From Paenibacillus sp. FSL R5-0517 (GTDB lineage Bacteria > Bacillota > Bacilli > Paenibacillales > Paenibacillaceae), in NCBI RefSeq assembly GCF_037974355.1, contig NZ_CP150235.1, positions 744,001 to 808,000 on the forward strand: 64,000 bases of DNA. Direction: 5' to 3'. The stretch's first letter is position 1; every line of letters starts with the position of its first letter. Below the pieces are notes generated by a model. It saw only the letters and a program-made list of their open reading frames with translations, was not told the DNA's origin and did not search any database. Shown in pieces: positions 1 to 8,884 of the stretch. Position numbers and translations under genes: made by a program.

Positions 1-514
1 CGGCACTATCCGGGATACCCAGCGTGGACGGGCCAGAACCGGCCGCCACAAGCACCAGATCCGAGTGACCATGGTAACATCCGGCGAATTTTACGATCTT
101 GTTGCGTTTGGTGTAGGCACGAGCTACCCGAATTGTAGTCATGACCGCCTCTGTACCAGAGTTAACAAAGCGTACTTTATCCATGGAAGGAATGGCTTCC
201 TTCAGCATTTTGGCAAGCTTGATCTCTAATTCAGTCGGGGTACCGTACAGTACTCCATTGGCTGCAGCTTCTGTAATTGCCTGCGTAATATGAGGGTGGG
301 CATGTCCTGTAACAATCGGACCGTAAGCGGCCAGATAATCAATGTAACGGTTGTCATCAACATCCCAGAAGTGGGCGCCCTGGGCTTTTTTCATAAATAC
401 AGGTGCACCGCCGCCAACGGCTTTAAACGAGCGTGAAGGGCTGTTCACACCTCCTACAATATGTTCAAGTGCTTCTGCGTATAGAAGTTCGGATCGGGAA
501 CGTGATGGTTTCAT
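1..514 (-). CDS. hemL: Glutamate-1-semialdehyde 2,1-aminomutase, N-terminal part (cut by window edge)
   Basis: Converts glutamate-1-semialdehyde to 5-aminolevulinate with pyridoxal phosphate, in the C5 route to haem. The first 171 codons lie on the minus strand; the rest is beyond the left edge. The start [20 protein letters not shown], then [42 protein letters not shown] and [10 protein letters not shown] are typical of the HemL branch of class III aminotransferases; the catalytic lysine is outside the window. The ATG at 514 is preceded by AAAGGAAG at normal spacing. Catabolic class III transaminases are a less likely alternative given the GGVNSP and GCYHGHSD motifs. Confidence 0.95.
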   Translation of the reverse strand, partial: MKPSRSRSELLYAEALEHIVGGVNSPSRSFKAVGGGAPVFMKKAQGAHFWDVDDNRYIDYLAAYGPIVTGHAHPHITQAITEAAANGVLYGTPTELEIKLAKMLKEAIPSMDKVRFVNSGTEAVMTTIRVARAYTKRNKIVKFAGCYHGHSDLVLVAAGSGPSTLGIPDSA

Positions 515-608
515 AAGATAACTTCCTTTCGTAATTCAAAATATAATAAAGGTACAAGCCACAGAAAGATATGATGATTTTCTCATAATAGTATAGCCGG
601 GCACAACG

Positions 609-634
609 AGAGGGCAGCGTAATGGCTGCCCTCT
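609..634. terminator. Perfect 10-bp hairpin between LCP gene and hemL
   Basis: AGAGGGCAGC (609-618) and GCTGCCCTCT (625-634) form a perfect stem with a 6-nt loop, 12 bases beyond the stop codon of the LCP gene. There is no U-run on either strand, so this is a transcript-end hairpin rather than a classical intrinsic terminator. Confidence 0.45.
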
Positions 635-645
635 GCATGTTTAGA

Positions 646-1689
646 TTACTGAGCCGGTTGTTCTGACTTCTGATCGTCACCACTGGCTGTTTTATCTTCG
701 GTGCTGGTCGTACTATCATCCGTTGTAGCAGGCGGGTGAATAATATCCTGAATATGCTGCTTCAATTTTTCTTCATTTGTAACCGTTAATACTTGCGCAC
801 CACCTGCTGTACGTTCTTCTTTCAACAGGTTCATTGGTGGGATCTGCTCACTGCCGTTCATGCTGCTCTGGTATCCGAGTCCACCCAGCTTCCACATATC
901 GGAGAGTGTCAGATTCGTATCTACGTAGGGATTAACCTGTTCCAGAATGGCAGGCAGTTTGGCTATGGTAGTGGTGGACTGCATTTTTGCCGTAACAGCT
1001 TTCAGCAATTCACGCTGACGCTCGGAACGAGCGAAATCCGACATCGCATCATGACGGAAACGAACGTACATGAGAGCTGTCTCGCCATCCAGATGCTGAT
1101 ACCCTTTTTTGAGATCAATATCGTATTCGTTATTGTCTGCTTTACTTGTATAGTGCATGTCTTTCTCCACATTAAAATCAACACCGCCAACGGCATCCAC
1201 CAATTTGATGAATCCTTGGAAATCCGTATACACATAATACTGTACAGGAATGCCGAGCAGGTCGCCGGCAGCTTGCATCGCTGCATTCGGGCCATGGGTG
1301 ATGGCAGTGTTGATCCGCTCTTTACCATACCCGTCAATATCGACGTATGTGTCGCGCAGAATGGAGAACAGATTGATTTTTTTGGTAAGTGGGTCGAGCG
1401 ATACGACCATCATGCTGTCGGAGCGGGGAACTTCACCTTTTTTCAATCCGCGCGCATCGACACCCATAACGAGAATATTGACCGTCTCTGTGCCTTCCCA
1501 TTTGGGTGGGTCAGGTGTATTTACTTTCTCCACATTTTCGATACCGGCGAATGGTGATTCGTCACCGTCTTTTGCCAAACCGTCCAACTGATTGAGAATA
1601 GAACCGAAATAGTATGCCGCAGCTCCTCCGACAATTAACACGAAGGCGGCAAGAGAAATCCAGATGGTTCTCTTCGTCTTTCTGGTCAT
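646..1689 (-). CDS. LytR-CpsA-Psr (LCP) family cell-wall polymer ligase
   Basis: LCP proteins transfer undecaprenyl-phosphate-linked polymers such as teichoic acid to peptidoglycan on the outer face of the membrane. The 347-residue protein has a basic N-terminus (MTRKTKR), one membrane segment at about residues 8-30, and an LCP domain with DSMMVVSLDP, SILRDTYVDI, GGVDFNV, and the Arg-rich segment YVRFRHD followed by DFARSERQRELL, which holds the family's pyrophosphate-binding arginines. The acidic, Thr/Ser-rich tail looks disordered. The open frame extends upstream to 1797, but ATG 1689 has AAAGGAG 7 nt before it and directly precedes the membrane anchor. It is divergent from the ABC exporter. 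Which TagT/U/V-type paralogue it is cannot be told. Confidence 0.9.
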   Translation of the reverse strand: MTRKTKRTIWISLAAFVLIVGGAAAYYFGSILNQLDGLAKDGDESPFAGIENVEKVNTPDPPKWEGTETVNILVMGVDARGLKKGEVPRSDSMMVVSLDPLTKKINLFSILRDTYVDIDGYGKERINTAITHGPNAAMQAAGDLLGIPVQYYVYTDFQGFIKLVDAVGGVDFNVEKDMHYTSKADNNEYDIDLKKGYQHLDGETALMYVRFRHDAMSDFARSERQRELLKAVTAKMQSTTTIAKLPAILEQVNPYVDTNLTLSDMWKLGGLGYQSSMNGSEQIPPMNLLKEERTAGGAQVLTVTNEEKLKQHIQDIIHPPATTDDSTTSTEDKTASGDDQKSEQPAQ

Positions 1690-1737
1690 GCTAGCTCTCC
1701 TTTGTATTTGAGATGAAATAAAAAACGAGTTCAGGTA

Positions 1738-1767
1738 TTGCTGAATTTTGACTGATACCATTATAAT
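1738..1767 (+). promoter_or_regulatory. Candidate sigma-A promoter of the ABC exporter operon
   Basis: TTGCTG (1738-1743) and TATAAT (1762-1767) are separated by 18 nt, about 50 nt upstream of the ATP-binding gene. The -35 is imperfect; the -10 is exact. Confidence 0.4.
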
Positions 1768-1817
1768 TTCTTTTTGGGCTACAAGCAATTTCAACAAAAT
1801 CCAAGTGAGGTATAATC

Positions 1818-2864
1818 ATGCTGGCGATTGATGTCAAAGATTTGCGCAAGTCGTTTAGCGTCCAGAAAAGCCGAGGTGGGCTGAAGGGCGCGTTCCAGGA
1901 CCTGTTTGCACGTCAATACCAGGAGGTATTGGCTGTAAATGATATTTCATTTCAGATTCCGCAGGGCGAAATATGCGGATATATCGGGGAGAACGGTGCC
2001 GGTAAATCAACAACAATCAAGATGTTGACCGGCATTTTGGTGCCTACTTCAGGGCAAATATCGGTTGGTGGATATGTTCCGTATCAGGAACGGGAGAAGT
2101 TTGTACAGAATATTGGTGTTGTTTTTGGTCAGCGCAGTCAATTGTGGTGGGATATTGGCGTTATCGAATCCTTCCATTTATTGCGCAAAGTATATCGTGT
2201 AGGAGAGGTCGATTTCCGTAAAAGGCTGGATGAACTGGTTGAGCGATTGCAGCTTCAGGACCTGCTAAGTCGTCCGGTGCGGAAGCTCAGTCTTGGTCAG
2301 CGTATGCGCTGCGAGTTGGTGGCAGCATTGTTGCACAACCCGAGTATTGTTTTTCTGGATGAACCAACCATTGGTTTGGACATTGTGGTGAAGTCGGAAA
2401 TTCGGGATTTCTTGAAGGACATGAACAAGGAGCATGGAACAACCATTCTGCTCACAACCCATGATTTGCAGGACATTGAGGCCCTATGTTCCAGGGTGAT
2501 CATGCTTGATGCGGGTAACATCATCTATGATGGAGGTCTGGATCATCTGAAGTCCCAATGGGGCAAGGAACGGGAAATTCGCTTCAAGTTCGGTTCAGCT
2601 CACAACATGAGTCAGATGCAGGAATGGACTGCGGCGTTACCTGTGCGCTGGACGGTTGAGAATGAATTGTCTGCATCCGTATGGATTCCACTGGAATTGA
2701 ACGTTTCGGATGTACTCGGACGTGTCGTTGGACAAGCCGATATTACCGATATTCAGATTATCGAGATCAACACGGATGAGATTGTGCGCAGTATTTACCA
2801 ATCCGGTTCCGCCGAGCGTCCCGAGATTGTGGGAGCAGGGAAAGAAGCGGTGAGTGTATCCTAA
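1818..2864 (+). CDS. ABC transporter ATP-binding protein (ABC-2 type exporter)
   Basis: Cytoplasmic ATPase of an ABC-2 type export system. The 348-residue protein has Walker A GENGAGKST (about residue 57), Q-loop region GVVFGQRSQLWW, signature LSLGQRMRCEL, Walker B VFLDEPTIGLD and switch histidine TTHDLQDIE. A roughly 100-residue C-terminal extension is typical of the daunorubicin/NatA-like branch. ATG 1818 is preceded by AAGTGAGG. Two membrane genes follow with almost no gap, making a heteromeric transporter. The substrate cannot be told from sequence; systems with this two-permease arrangement are often annotated only as ABC-2 transporters. Confidence 0.92.
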   Translation: MLAIDVKDLRKSFSVQKSRGGLKGAFQDLFARQYQEVLAVNDISFQIPQGEICGYIGENGAGKSTTIKMLTGILVPTSGQISVGGYVPYQEREKFVQNIGVVFGQRSQLWWDIGVIESFHLLRKVYRVGEVDFRKRLDELVERLQLQDLLSRPVRKLSLGQRMRCELVAALLHNPSIVFLDEPTIGLDIVVKSEIRDFLKDMNKEHGTTILLTTHDLQDIEALCSRVIMLDAGNIIYDGGLDHLKSQWGKEREIRFKFGSAHNMSQMQEWTAALPVRWTVENELSASVWIPLELNVSDVLGRVVGQADITDIQIIEINTDEIVRSIYQSGSAERPEIVGAGKEAVSVS

Positions 2865-2865
2865 G

Positions 2866-3660
2866 ATGAATAGTGCATTTATTGATTTCATGCGCATCCG
2901 TTTTCTAACGATGCTGGCATACCGGGTGAATTATTACTCTGGCATTTTGATATATACGCTGAATATCGGCGTGTATTACTTTACCTGGCAAGCCATTTAT
3001 GGCAGCAGTGGTGAACTTGGCGGCTTTACGGCAGCACAGATGACAACCTACATCGCTGTATCCTGGATGGCACGTGCCTTTTACTTTAACAACCTGGACC
3101 GAGAGATTGCCGCAGACATACGGGATGGCTCCATTGCGATTCAATTCATCAGGCCAATCAATTACGTTATGGTCAAAATGATGCAGGGTCTTGGCGAAGG
3201 CATTTTCCGCTTCCTGCTCCTCATGATTCCGGGGATGCTCATTGCCATTCTGCTGTTCCCGGTTGAACTGCCTACGGCGCCGTCGGCGTGGATTGGCTTT
3301 CTCGTCATGCTGTTCTTCAGTTTCCTCATTAATTCCCAGATTAATGTGATCACGGGACTGGCGGCATTCTTTGTGGAAAATAATGAAGGCATGATGCGCA
3401 TGAAACGCGTCGTGGTTGATTTGTTCTCCGGTCTCATCATCCCGATCAGTCTGTATCCAGGCTGGATGTCCGCGGTGATGAAGGTATTGCCTTTTCAGGC
3501 CATTACGTATCTGCCCGGTTCGGTCTTCACGGGAAGAGTGGAAGGTACCGCCATCTGGAATGTACTCGGTATTCAGGTGTTCTGGTTTGCCTTGCTGCTA
3601 CTTCCGATGGTACTGATCTGGCGTAAGGCGCGCAAGCGTCTGTTCGTGCAAGGGGGATAA
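2866..3660 (+). CDS. ABC-2 family permease (DUF990/ABC2_membrane_6-like), first subunit
   Basis: Integral membrane subunit paired with the preceding ATPase. About 264 residues with six predicted hydrophobic spans, starting MNSAFIDFMRIRFLTMLAYR; DIRDGSIAIQFIRPINY is the conserved cytoplasmic segment between early spans seen in DUF990 permeases. The start is ambiguous: an in-frame GTG at 2854 overlaps the ATPase stop, while ATG 2866 lies directly after it; I prefer the ATG because GGTGAG is suitably placed. It overlaps functionally with the next gene, which has the same topology, suggesting a heterodimeric membrane channel. Confidence 0.85.
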   Translation: MNSAFIDFMRIRFLTMLAYRVNYYSGILIYTLNIGVYYFTWQAIYGSSGELGGFTAAQMTTYIAVSWMARAFYFNNLDREIAADIRDGSIAIQFIRPINYVMVKMMQGLGEGIFRFLLLMIPGMLIAILLFPVELPTAPSAWIGFLVMLFFSFLINSQINVITGLAAFFVENNEGMMRMKRVVVDLFSGLIIPISLYPGWMSAVMKVLPFQAITYLPGSVFTGRVEGTAIWNVLGIQVFWFALLLLPMVLIWRKARKRLFVQGG

Positions 3661-3664
3661 CAGA

Positions 3665-4450
3665 ATGTACTATATGGGTCTGATCTGGGAATATTTGAAG
3701 AACTACATGAAAACTCGACTCACGTACCGTGCTGATTTCTGGGTGGAGATCCTATCGGATCTGCTGTTCCAGGCAACCAACCTGATCTTTATTTTTGTGG
3801 TCTTCCGCCATACGGATAACCTGGGCGGCTGGAGTGAGAGTGAAGTGCTCTTTGTTTATGGATATTTTATGGTGCCCTATGGCATCTTCAGTTGTTTTAT
3901 CAATCTGTGGGGATTCAGTGAGCGGTATATCGTCAAAGGCGAGATGGATCGTATCCTAACACGCCCTGCACATAATCTGTTCCAGATCTTGCTTGAAAAT
4001 GTAGACCCGCCTGCACTCGTGGGCTCGTTTATCGGCTTGATCATTATGATCTTCAGCGGAGCAGAGATGGGCCTGGTGCTGGAATGGTGGCATATTCCTG
4101 CCTTGATTATTTTGGCGCTTAGCTCAGTCATGATCTATGCCGGAATCTATACCACACTGACTTCATTGTCCTTTTATTCGGACGCACCAACAGGTATTCT
4201 GCCATTGATGTATAACATCCAGGGATATGGGCGTTACCCGGTAACGATCTACAACCGTGCTATTCAGGTGCTGCTGACCTGGGTCATTCCGTTTGCCTTT
4301 GTTGGCATTTATCCGGCTGCCTTGTTTCTGGAGAGGTCCGAGATGCATCGCATGGCACTGCTGACACCTGTGATGGGGTTGGTGTTTGGTTCCGTGGGTT
4401 TGCTTTTGTGGAATTATGGCGTGAAACGGTATCGTGGAGCAGGATCATAA
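3665..4450 (+). CDS. ABC-2 family permease (DUF990/ABC2_membrane_6-like), second subunit
   Basis: Second membrane subunit of the exporter, 261 residues and about six hydrophobic spans. LKNYMKTRLTYRADFWVEIL at the N-terminus and GEMDRILTRPAHNLFQILLE correspond to the RADF and RPI-type cytoplasmic motifs of its partner, so the two permeases are homologous. ATG 3665 follows GGGGGATAACAG and sits 4 nt after the preceding stop. It closes the three-gene operon: the next gene, bcp, is 45 nt downstream with its own Shine-Dalgarno site and could be co-transcribed. Confidence 0.87.
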   Translation: MYYMGLIWEYLKNYMKTRLTYRADFWVEILSDLLFQATNLIFIFVVFRHTDNLGGWSESEVLFVYGYFMVPYGIFSCFINLWGFSERYIVKGEMDRILTRPAHNLFQILLENVDPPALVGSFIGLIIMIFSGAEMGLVLEWWHIPALIILALSSVMIYAGIYTTLTSLSFYSDAPTGILPLMYNIQGYGRYPVTIYNRAIQVLLTWVIPFAFVGIYPAALFLERSEMHRMALLTPVMGLVFGSVGLLLWNYGVKRYRGAGS

Positions 4451-4495
4451 AATGCCCTCAACGCAATTCGTGGGCCAGACTAGGGAGGAATTGAC

Positions 4496-4960
4496 ATGAC
4501 GTTAACTGTAGGCGAAGTGGCACCGGATTTTGAGCTGCCGTCCAGTACGGGGGAGACGGTGAAGCTTTCCGATTACCGCGGACAGCGGGTGCTGCTTTAT
4601 TTTTATCCCAAGGATATGACCTCGTCCTGTACGCAACAGGCTTGTGATTTCCGGGATCGACATGCTGAATTTGAAGGGCTGAACACGGTCATTCTCGGGA
4701 TTAGTGTTGATCCGATGAAACAGCATGACAAGTTTATCGCCAAATATGGACTGCCGTTCACCTTGTTGTCAGATGAAGAGCACGCTGTAGCCGAGCAATA
4801 CGGTGTATGGCAACTCAAGAAAATGTATGGCAAGGAGTATATGGGTATGGTTCGCTCCACTTTTCTGATTGATGAAGAGGGGAGATTGATCCAGGAGTGG
4901 TCCAAAGTTCGGGTCAAAGGACATATTGAGGCTGCTCTTGACGCAGTGAAGGCGTTGTAA
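4496..4960 (+). CDS. bcp: Thioredoxin-dependent thiol peroxidase (peroxiredoxin Q/BCP)
   Basis: Reduces H2O2 and organic hydroperoxides using a peroxidatic cysteine recycled by thioredoxin. The 154-residue length is standard. APDFELPSSTGETVKLSDYR is the usual opening, and FYPKDMTSSCTQQACDFRD holds the peroxidatic Cys and, five residues later, the resolving Cys of the alpha2-type BCP. DEEHAVAEQYGVW and RSTFLIDEEG are also typical. ATG 4496 follows GGGAGGAATTGAC. Where B. subtilis-type proteins have TPGC this one has TSSC, a conservative substitution. Confidence 0.95.
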   Translation: MTLTVGEVAPDFELPSSTGETVKLSDYRGQRVLLYFYPKDMTSSCTQQACDFRDRHAEFEGLNTVILGISVDPMKQHDKFIAKYGLPFTLLSDEEHAVAEQYGVWQLKKMYGKEYMGMVRSTFLIDEEGRLIQEWSKVRVKGHIEAALDAVKAL

Positions 4961-5011
4961 TGTAATAACCGGGACATGTATGAATGAATACATCTTATCC
5001 GTTTCATCACC

Positions 5012-5054
5012 AAAGGCTGTGTTTCGCGGGATTTACCGTGAACACAGCCTTTTT
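5012..5054 (+). terminator. Rho-independent terminator after bcp
   Basis: AAAGGCTGTGTT and AACACAGCCTTTTTA form a long stem ending in five T on the + strand. Its right end overlaps the stop codon of the convergent germination gene; on the minus strand the hairpin is followed by only three T. Confidence 0.8.
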
Positions 5055-6180
5055 AGGTGGGCAATCGTTTATGACTGGGTGAATTGTTCTTGCTCTTGCC
5101 AGAACGAAGCCGATGCACAAGCAGAAGGAATAGCGGAATAATAAAGCTTACAGTGATATCCCAATCCACCCAGGCGGGCATGATCGTATTGGTGTAGAAA
5201 ATGACATTGGGAGATATCAGTACAGCTAAAGCGAATAGTAACATGGCTGATGGCAGGATGAGAGGCTTGTATGTTTTCAACCGAAATAGTTGTGCTATTC
5301 CAATGACAAAAGAAAACATGTACAGCAGGCTTTTGAAATAGGTGGCAATCAACCAGGCGGTCGCCATGAACGCCTCAATTCGCTCGAAAAAATTGCCAAT
5401 ATTAATTTTTTGAGACAGGGTATAGGAGATGTAGATGTCATGTTGGGTCAGAAAGGGACCAAAGATCATCAGGGAAATGAGCAGCAGAGTGGTTAACATT
5501 AAGCCTCCACATAAGGTAGCGAGTAACATGTCCCGTTTGATATGAGGTCCTGACACAACATACGGGAGAACCATGGTAATCACGATTAGTTCACCAAAGG
5601 AAGTGAAAGCCCCCCTAATGGTAGATTGAATCAGTTGGAGCCAGGGGGTGTTCAAGAAAGGCTGTAGATGTGAACTTTTCACTTGGGGTATCAGGCCCAT
5701 GAATAACAGGATCATAAATGCAACAACGATCGGCGTCAGCATTTCACTGCTTCCTCCTATTGTATTCAAACCATGCATAACTCCCCAGATAAGAGCGCAC
5801 ATAAGAATAATCAAAATGACCCGGATGGGGGTCTGAAGATAGATCTGTGTGGTCATGAAGTCGCCAACTTCACGGATACATATGGCAGCACCTATGGCGA
5901 AATAGAACAGATAAGCAGATGACAAAACAGCTCCTACCCATCGGCCAAGTATTTTTTGGCAGATTTCAATAAGAGACAGATCAGGATGTGTCTGATGAAG
6001 TTTGTAAAGAACCCATATAATGAGTAAGCCGATCGGCTGACCGATAAGAGAACAGAACCATGCATCCTGCTTACCGGAAGCAGTAACCACGGAGGGATAG
6101 AGCAGAATCATGTCTCCGACCATGACCAGGAAGGTGAGCAGTGTAAATTGCCTAATGGTGATTTTCTCCTTAATTAACAT
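5053..6180 (-). CDS. Spore germination permease, GerAB/GerB family (second B subunit)
   Basis: Amino-acid permease-like B subunit of a nutrient germinant receptor in the spore inner membrane; B subunits bind the germinant. The 375-residue protein has about ten hydrophobic spans. Family marks include the opening ITIRQFTLLTFLVMVGDMIL, YPSVVTASGKQDAWFCSLIG, and NIGNFFERIEAFMATAWLIA. ATG 6180 is preceded by AAGGAG. It is closely related to the adjacent upstream gene at 6276-7400, with matching segments throughout, so the pair arose by tandem duplication. It is the last gene of the operon. Confidence 0.9.
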   Translation of the reverse strand: MLIKEKITIRQFTLLTFLVMVGDMILLYPSVVTASGKQDAWFCSLIGQPIGLLIIWVLYKLHQTHPDLSLIEICQKILGRWVGAVLSSAYLFYFAIGAAICIREVGDFMTTQIYLQTPIRVILIILMCALIWGVMHGLNTIGGSSEMLTPIVVAFMILLFMGLIPQVKSSHLQPFLNTPWLQLIQSTIRGAFTSFGELIVITMVLPYVVSGPHIKRDMLLATLCGGLMLTTLLLISLMIFGPFLTQHDIYISYTLSQKINIGNFFERIEAFMATAWLIATYFKSLLYMFSFVIGIAQLFRLKTYKPLILPSAMLLFALAVLISPNVIFYTNTIMPAWVDWDITVSFIIPLFLLLVHRLRSGKSKNNSPSHKRLPT

Positions 6181-6275
6181 AGACCGTATACTCCTTCACT
6201 AAATTCAGCATGGATGACATTCGTTGATGAACTTCAATTATTCATCTATTCCAGGCTCCTTCCCGTAAAAAGTAT

Positions 6276-7400
6276 TCATTCCTGTGAGGAGTTGTTGTGA
6301 GTAACCGATGATTTTCTGTTCGACTTGAGCAACTGGATCAGCAGGAGACAGCCGGGCAGAATGATCCCCAGCGTAGTATCCCAATCTACCCAATAGGGAA
6401 CAACGGTAATTACGATAAAGGTTACGCTTGGTGAGACAAGATTGGCTAATCCAAAAACGAGTAGCGACGCTGGGAGCACAAGCATCCGATACTGCTTAAG
6501 CTTGAACAGTTCCGCACAACCAACAATAAAGGCGTATAAGTATATCATCGCTTTGAAGTAAGTGGAGATCAGCCAGGAAGAGGCCATAACAGCTTCAATA
6601 CGTTCAAAGAAGCTTCCAATACTAATTTTCTGGGATAAAACAAAAGAAGCATATATGTTGTGTTGTGTGAGAAAGGCACCCAAGACCAGCAGGGATATGG
6701 TAACAAGTGTTGCCAATACCAGATTGCCTAGGCCTGCTGCGATAAGTACGTCCCTTGTTCGATGAGCCTGCTTGGCAACGTAGGGCAGAATCATCATGAT
6801 GGGGACGACTTCACCAATTGGATATATAATGCTTACCAGAATGCCCTGTGAAATAGAGACCATATTCGTATCACTTACTGGTTTCAGATTGCTGGCATCA
6901 ATCTGGGGAAGCAGGCAGAATGCAAGGACGACAATAAACACAATAACGACAGGCATCAGTAGTTCACTGCTTCGACCCATCGCCTCTAATCCGTGGAATA
7001 CTCCCCAGCCGATCACGATGACAAACATCAGAATGATGATACGAATGGGAGTGTACTGGAAGATTTGAGAGGTCATGAAATCGCCGACTTCTCTCGTATG
7101 AGTGGAAGCACCAATAATAAAAAAGAACAGGTAGAAGCAGGAAAAGAGAGTACCTGGCCAGAACCCCAGAATGCTTCGTGCCATTTGTACCAGATTCTTT
7201 TCTGGGTGCAAACTGCACAACTTCAGGATCATGGCCAGTAGTGCCATTCCCAGAGGAATGCCTATGAAAGCACAGATCCAGGCGTCTTGTTTTGCGTAGG
7301 ATGTGATGACTGAGGGGTAGATCAGCATCATATCTCCTACCACCATCAAAAAAGTGAGAGTGGTCAATTGTCTTGTTCCAAGGCGCCCGTGTTCAAGCAT
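6276..7400 (-). CDS. Spore germination permease, GerAB/GerB family (first B subunit)
   Basis: Membrane B subunit of a germinant receptor, 374 residues and about ten spans. LGTRQLTTLTFLMVVGDMML, SYAKQDAWICAFIGIPLG and SIGSFFERIEAVMASSWLIS align residue by residue with the downstream paralogue. ATG 7400 has AAAAAGGAGAGG upstream. It lies 18 nt after the small D-like gene and 95 nt before the second B gene. Two B subunits could give the receptor two germinant specificities or alternative complexes; that is inference. Confidence 0.9.
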   Translation of the reverse strand: MLEHGRLGTRQLTTLTFLMVVGDMMLIYPSVITSYAKQDAWICAFIGIPLGMALLAMILKLCSLHPEKNLVQMARSILGFWPGTLFSCFYLFFFIIGASTHTREVGDFMTSQIFQYTPIRIIILMFVIVIGWGVFHGLEAMGRSSELLMPVVIVFIVVLAFCLLPQIDASNLKPVSDTNMVSISQGILVSIIYPIGEVVPIMMILPYVAKQAHRTRDVLIAAGLGNLVLATLVTISLLVLGAFLTQHNIYASFVLSQKISIGSFFERIEAVMASSWLISTYFKAMIYLYAFIVGCAELFKLKQYRMLVLPASLLVFGLANLVSPSVTFIVITVVPYWVDWDTTLGIILPGCLLLIQLLKSNRKSSVTHNNSSQE

Positions 7401-7418
7401 AATCGTCCTCTCCTTTTT

Positions 7419-7655
7419 CTAGGTTCCCGTCAGATGCGCCAAGAATTGATTAACAGGTTCATAGATCCACATGATGATATAGAGCGGACTCGGAAAATCC
7501 CACAGGTTTGCTGCGATTATACTAAACCCTGTGGCAATGATGAGCATGCCGCTATACACAGCTGTTTCCCTCCATTCCTTACGGCGGATAAGACCTGGCA
7601 GATCAAACAAGCCTATAAGGCCCGCTATGACAATGACAGTAATTGTAATCAACAT
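7419..7655 (-). CDS. Small two-span membrane protein of the germination operon (D-subunit-like)
   Basis: A 78-residue protein with two hydrophobic segments (about residues 2-20 and 34-50) separated by the basic stretch LIRRKEWRE, ending AHLTGT. Size, topology and location inside a germinant-receptor operon match the small D proteins reported for some Bacillus germinant-receptor operons as modulators of receptor function. ATG 7655 has AAGGAG inside the 3' end of the C-subunit gene, and the genes are separated by 6 nt, so they are probably translationally coupled. The family assignment rests on context and topology, not on a recognised motif. Confidence 0.7.
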   Translation of the reverse strand: MLITITVIVIAGLIGLFDLPGLIRRKEWRETAVYSGMLIIATGFSIIAANLWDFPSPLYIIMWIYEPVNQFLAHLTGT

Positions 7656-7661
7656 CCGAGC

Positions 7662-8864
7662 TCACTCCTTCAAATCCTCCTTGAATGAATCATCCAGTGT
7701 ACCTACCCGTTTGATCTGAACATTGGCTTCATACGTGACATCCAGGTTCTCAAAATATTGATCCCAATCCTTCTCAATCTTTTTGAAAAATCCAGGATCG
7801 GCATGATATACTTCCTGACCAAATCCAAAAATATCGGTATGGAATTTTCGCCGAACCGATTTCACTGATTTTTCCATCAGCTCGATCAGCCGCTCCTCAC
7901 TGTCTTTTTCCAACTCTTTGAGCGTTTTCATTGAACCAATTCGGATTCCGCACTCAACTGCACCAATGGAAGACACATTTTTTATTTTGATATGAATTAT
8001 TGGCTGGTCATGGATAACCTTCGCTTTTCGTTTCGTCTTGGTACGAAGGGTTTTGAAAGTCACATTACCGCCTTTTTGGCAAGGTAAGTGACCTATGGTA
8101 GATACCACGTTGTTGCGAATATAGTTGTATCCTTTGGATTCATCTTCAGTTAACCAGCCGATTAGTTTGTCCTTCTTGAAGACACTTAATCCCGTCGAAT
8201 TGAGACGAGCGGGGGACGTGATTGTTGAGATATTATCTTTGCTTCCGCTTCTCGTAGTATTGCCTACAACCTCTACACCGGTGATTACGGGCTGTATTCC
8301 GGGAGCCAGCATATACTCCATCAACTGATCGCCAGTGACCGTAGTTGTGGGTGACCAGGTTTTGGCGGAGACGTCGAGGGAATTAAATATCTTCTCTGCA
8401 GGTAAATTCTCCAATGGAGTAAGTGTATCCAGTACCTTGGAAGCTGTTGTATTTCGAGCAACGATAACGTAATAATCGGGTCTCGCAGTAGGTTCTCTCA
8501 TTAATGCTTCAATGACATCGTAGATGCCTTCTTTGCGGGCATATTCCTCACCGAACACCAGTATACGGATATGGGCCATGAATATGCGGCGCGGACTTGT
8601 CTCAGTCAGCTTTTGAATTGCTTCAAACAGTGTGGATGCGGAGGCTTCATACTGTGTGACAGGAGTGCCATTCCCTCCGCCCGATTTGGAGGATACTTCA
8701 TTCGGTACAACGACCTGAGCGCTCACTTTAATCAGATCACCATCCTTATCTACACCAAGACCCAGCATAATGCCAAGTTCATTCAATTCCTGGCGGTCCC
8801 AGCATCCGGTAAGGAGAGGGAGCAGGAATGTAATGCATAGGATTAATCGGAAGCACTTGTTCAT
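7662..8864 (-). CDS. Spore germination lipoprotein, GerAC/Ger(x)C family
   Basis: C subunit of a germinant receptor, a diacylglyceryl-modified lipoprotein on the outer face of the spore inner membrane. 400 residues. The signal peptide ends in lipobox LLTGC (Cys about residue 21), followed by the family signature WDRQELNELGIMLGLGVDKD. Later segments such as SPRRIFMAHIRILVFGEEYA, EALMREPTARPDYYVIVA and KSVRRKFHTDIFGFG match the three-domain GerBC fold. ATG 8864 is preceded by GGAGAATAATGT. It directly follows the A subunit gene (20-nt gap). Confidence 0.94.
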   Translation of the reverse strand: MNKCFRLILCITFLLPLLTGCWDRQELNELGIMLGLGVDKDGDLIKVSAQVVVPNEVSSKSGGGNGTPVTQYEASASTLFEAIQKLTETSPRRIFMAHIRILVFGEEYARKEGIYDVIEALMREPTARPDYYVIVARNTTASKVLDTLTPLENLPAEKIFNSLDVSAKTWSPTTTVTGDQLMEYMLAPGIQPVITGVEVVGNTTRSGSKDNISTITSPARLNSTGLSVFKKDKLIGWLTEDESKGYNYIRNNVVSTIGHLPCQKGGNVTFKTLRTKTKRKAKVIHDQPIIHIKIKNVSSIGAVECGIRIGSMKTLKELEKDSEERLIELMEKSVKSVRRKFHTDIFGFGQEVYHADPGFFKKIEKDWDQYFENLDVTYEANVQIKRVGTLDDSFKEDLKE

Positions 8865-8884
8865 ACATTATTCTCCTTACCGTA

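Noticed and set aside
793..1557. 254-codon frame opposite the LCP gene
   Set aside because: Antisense shadow of a well-supported gene, no ribosome site or recognisable domain.
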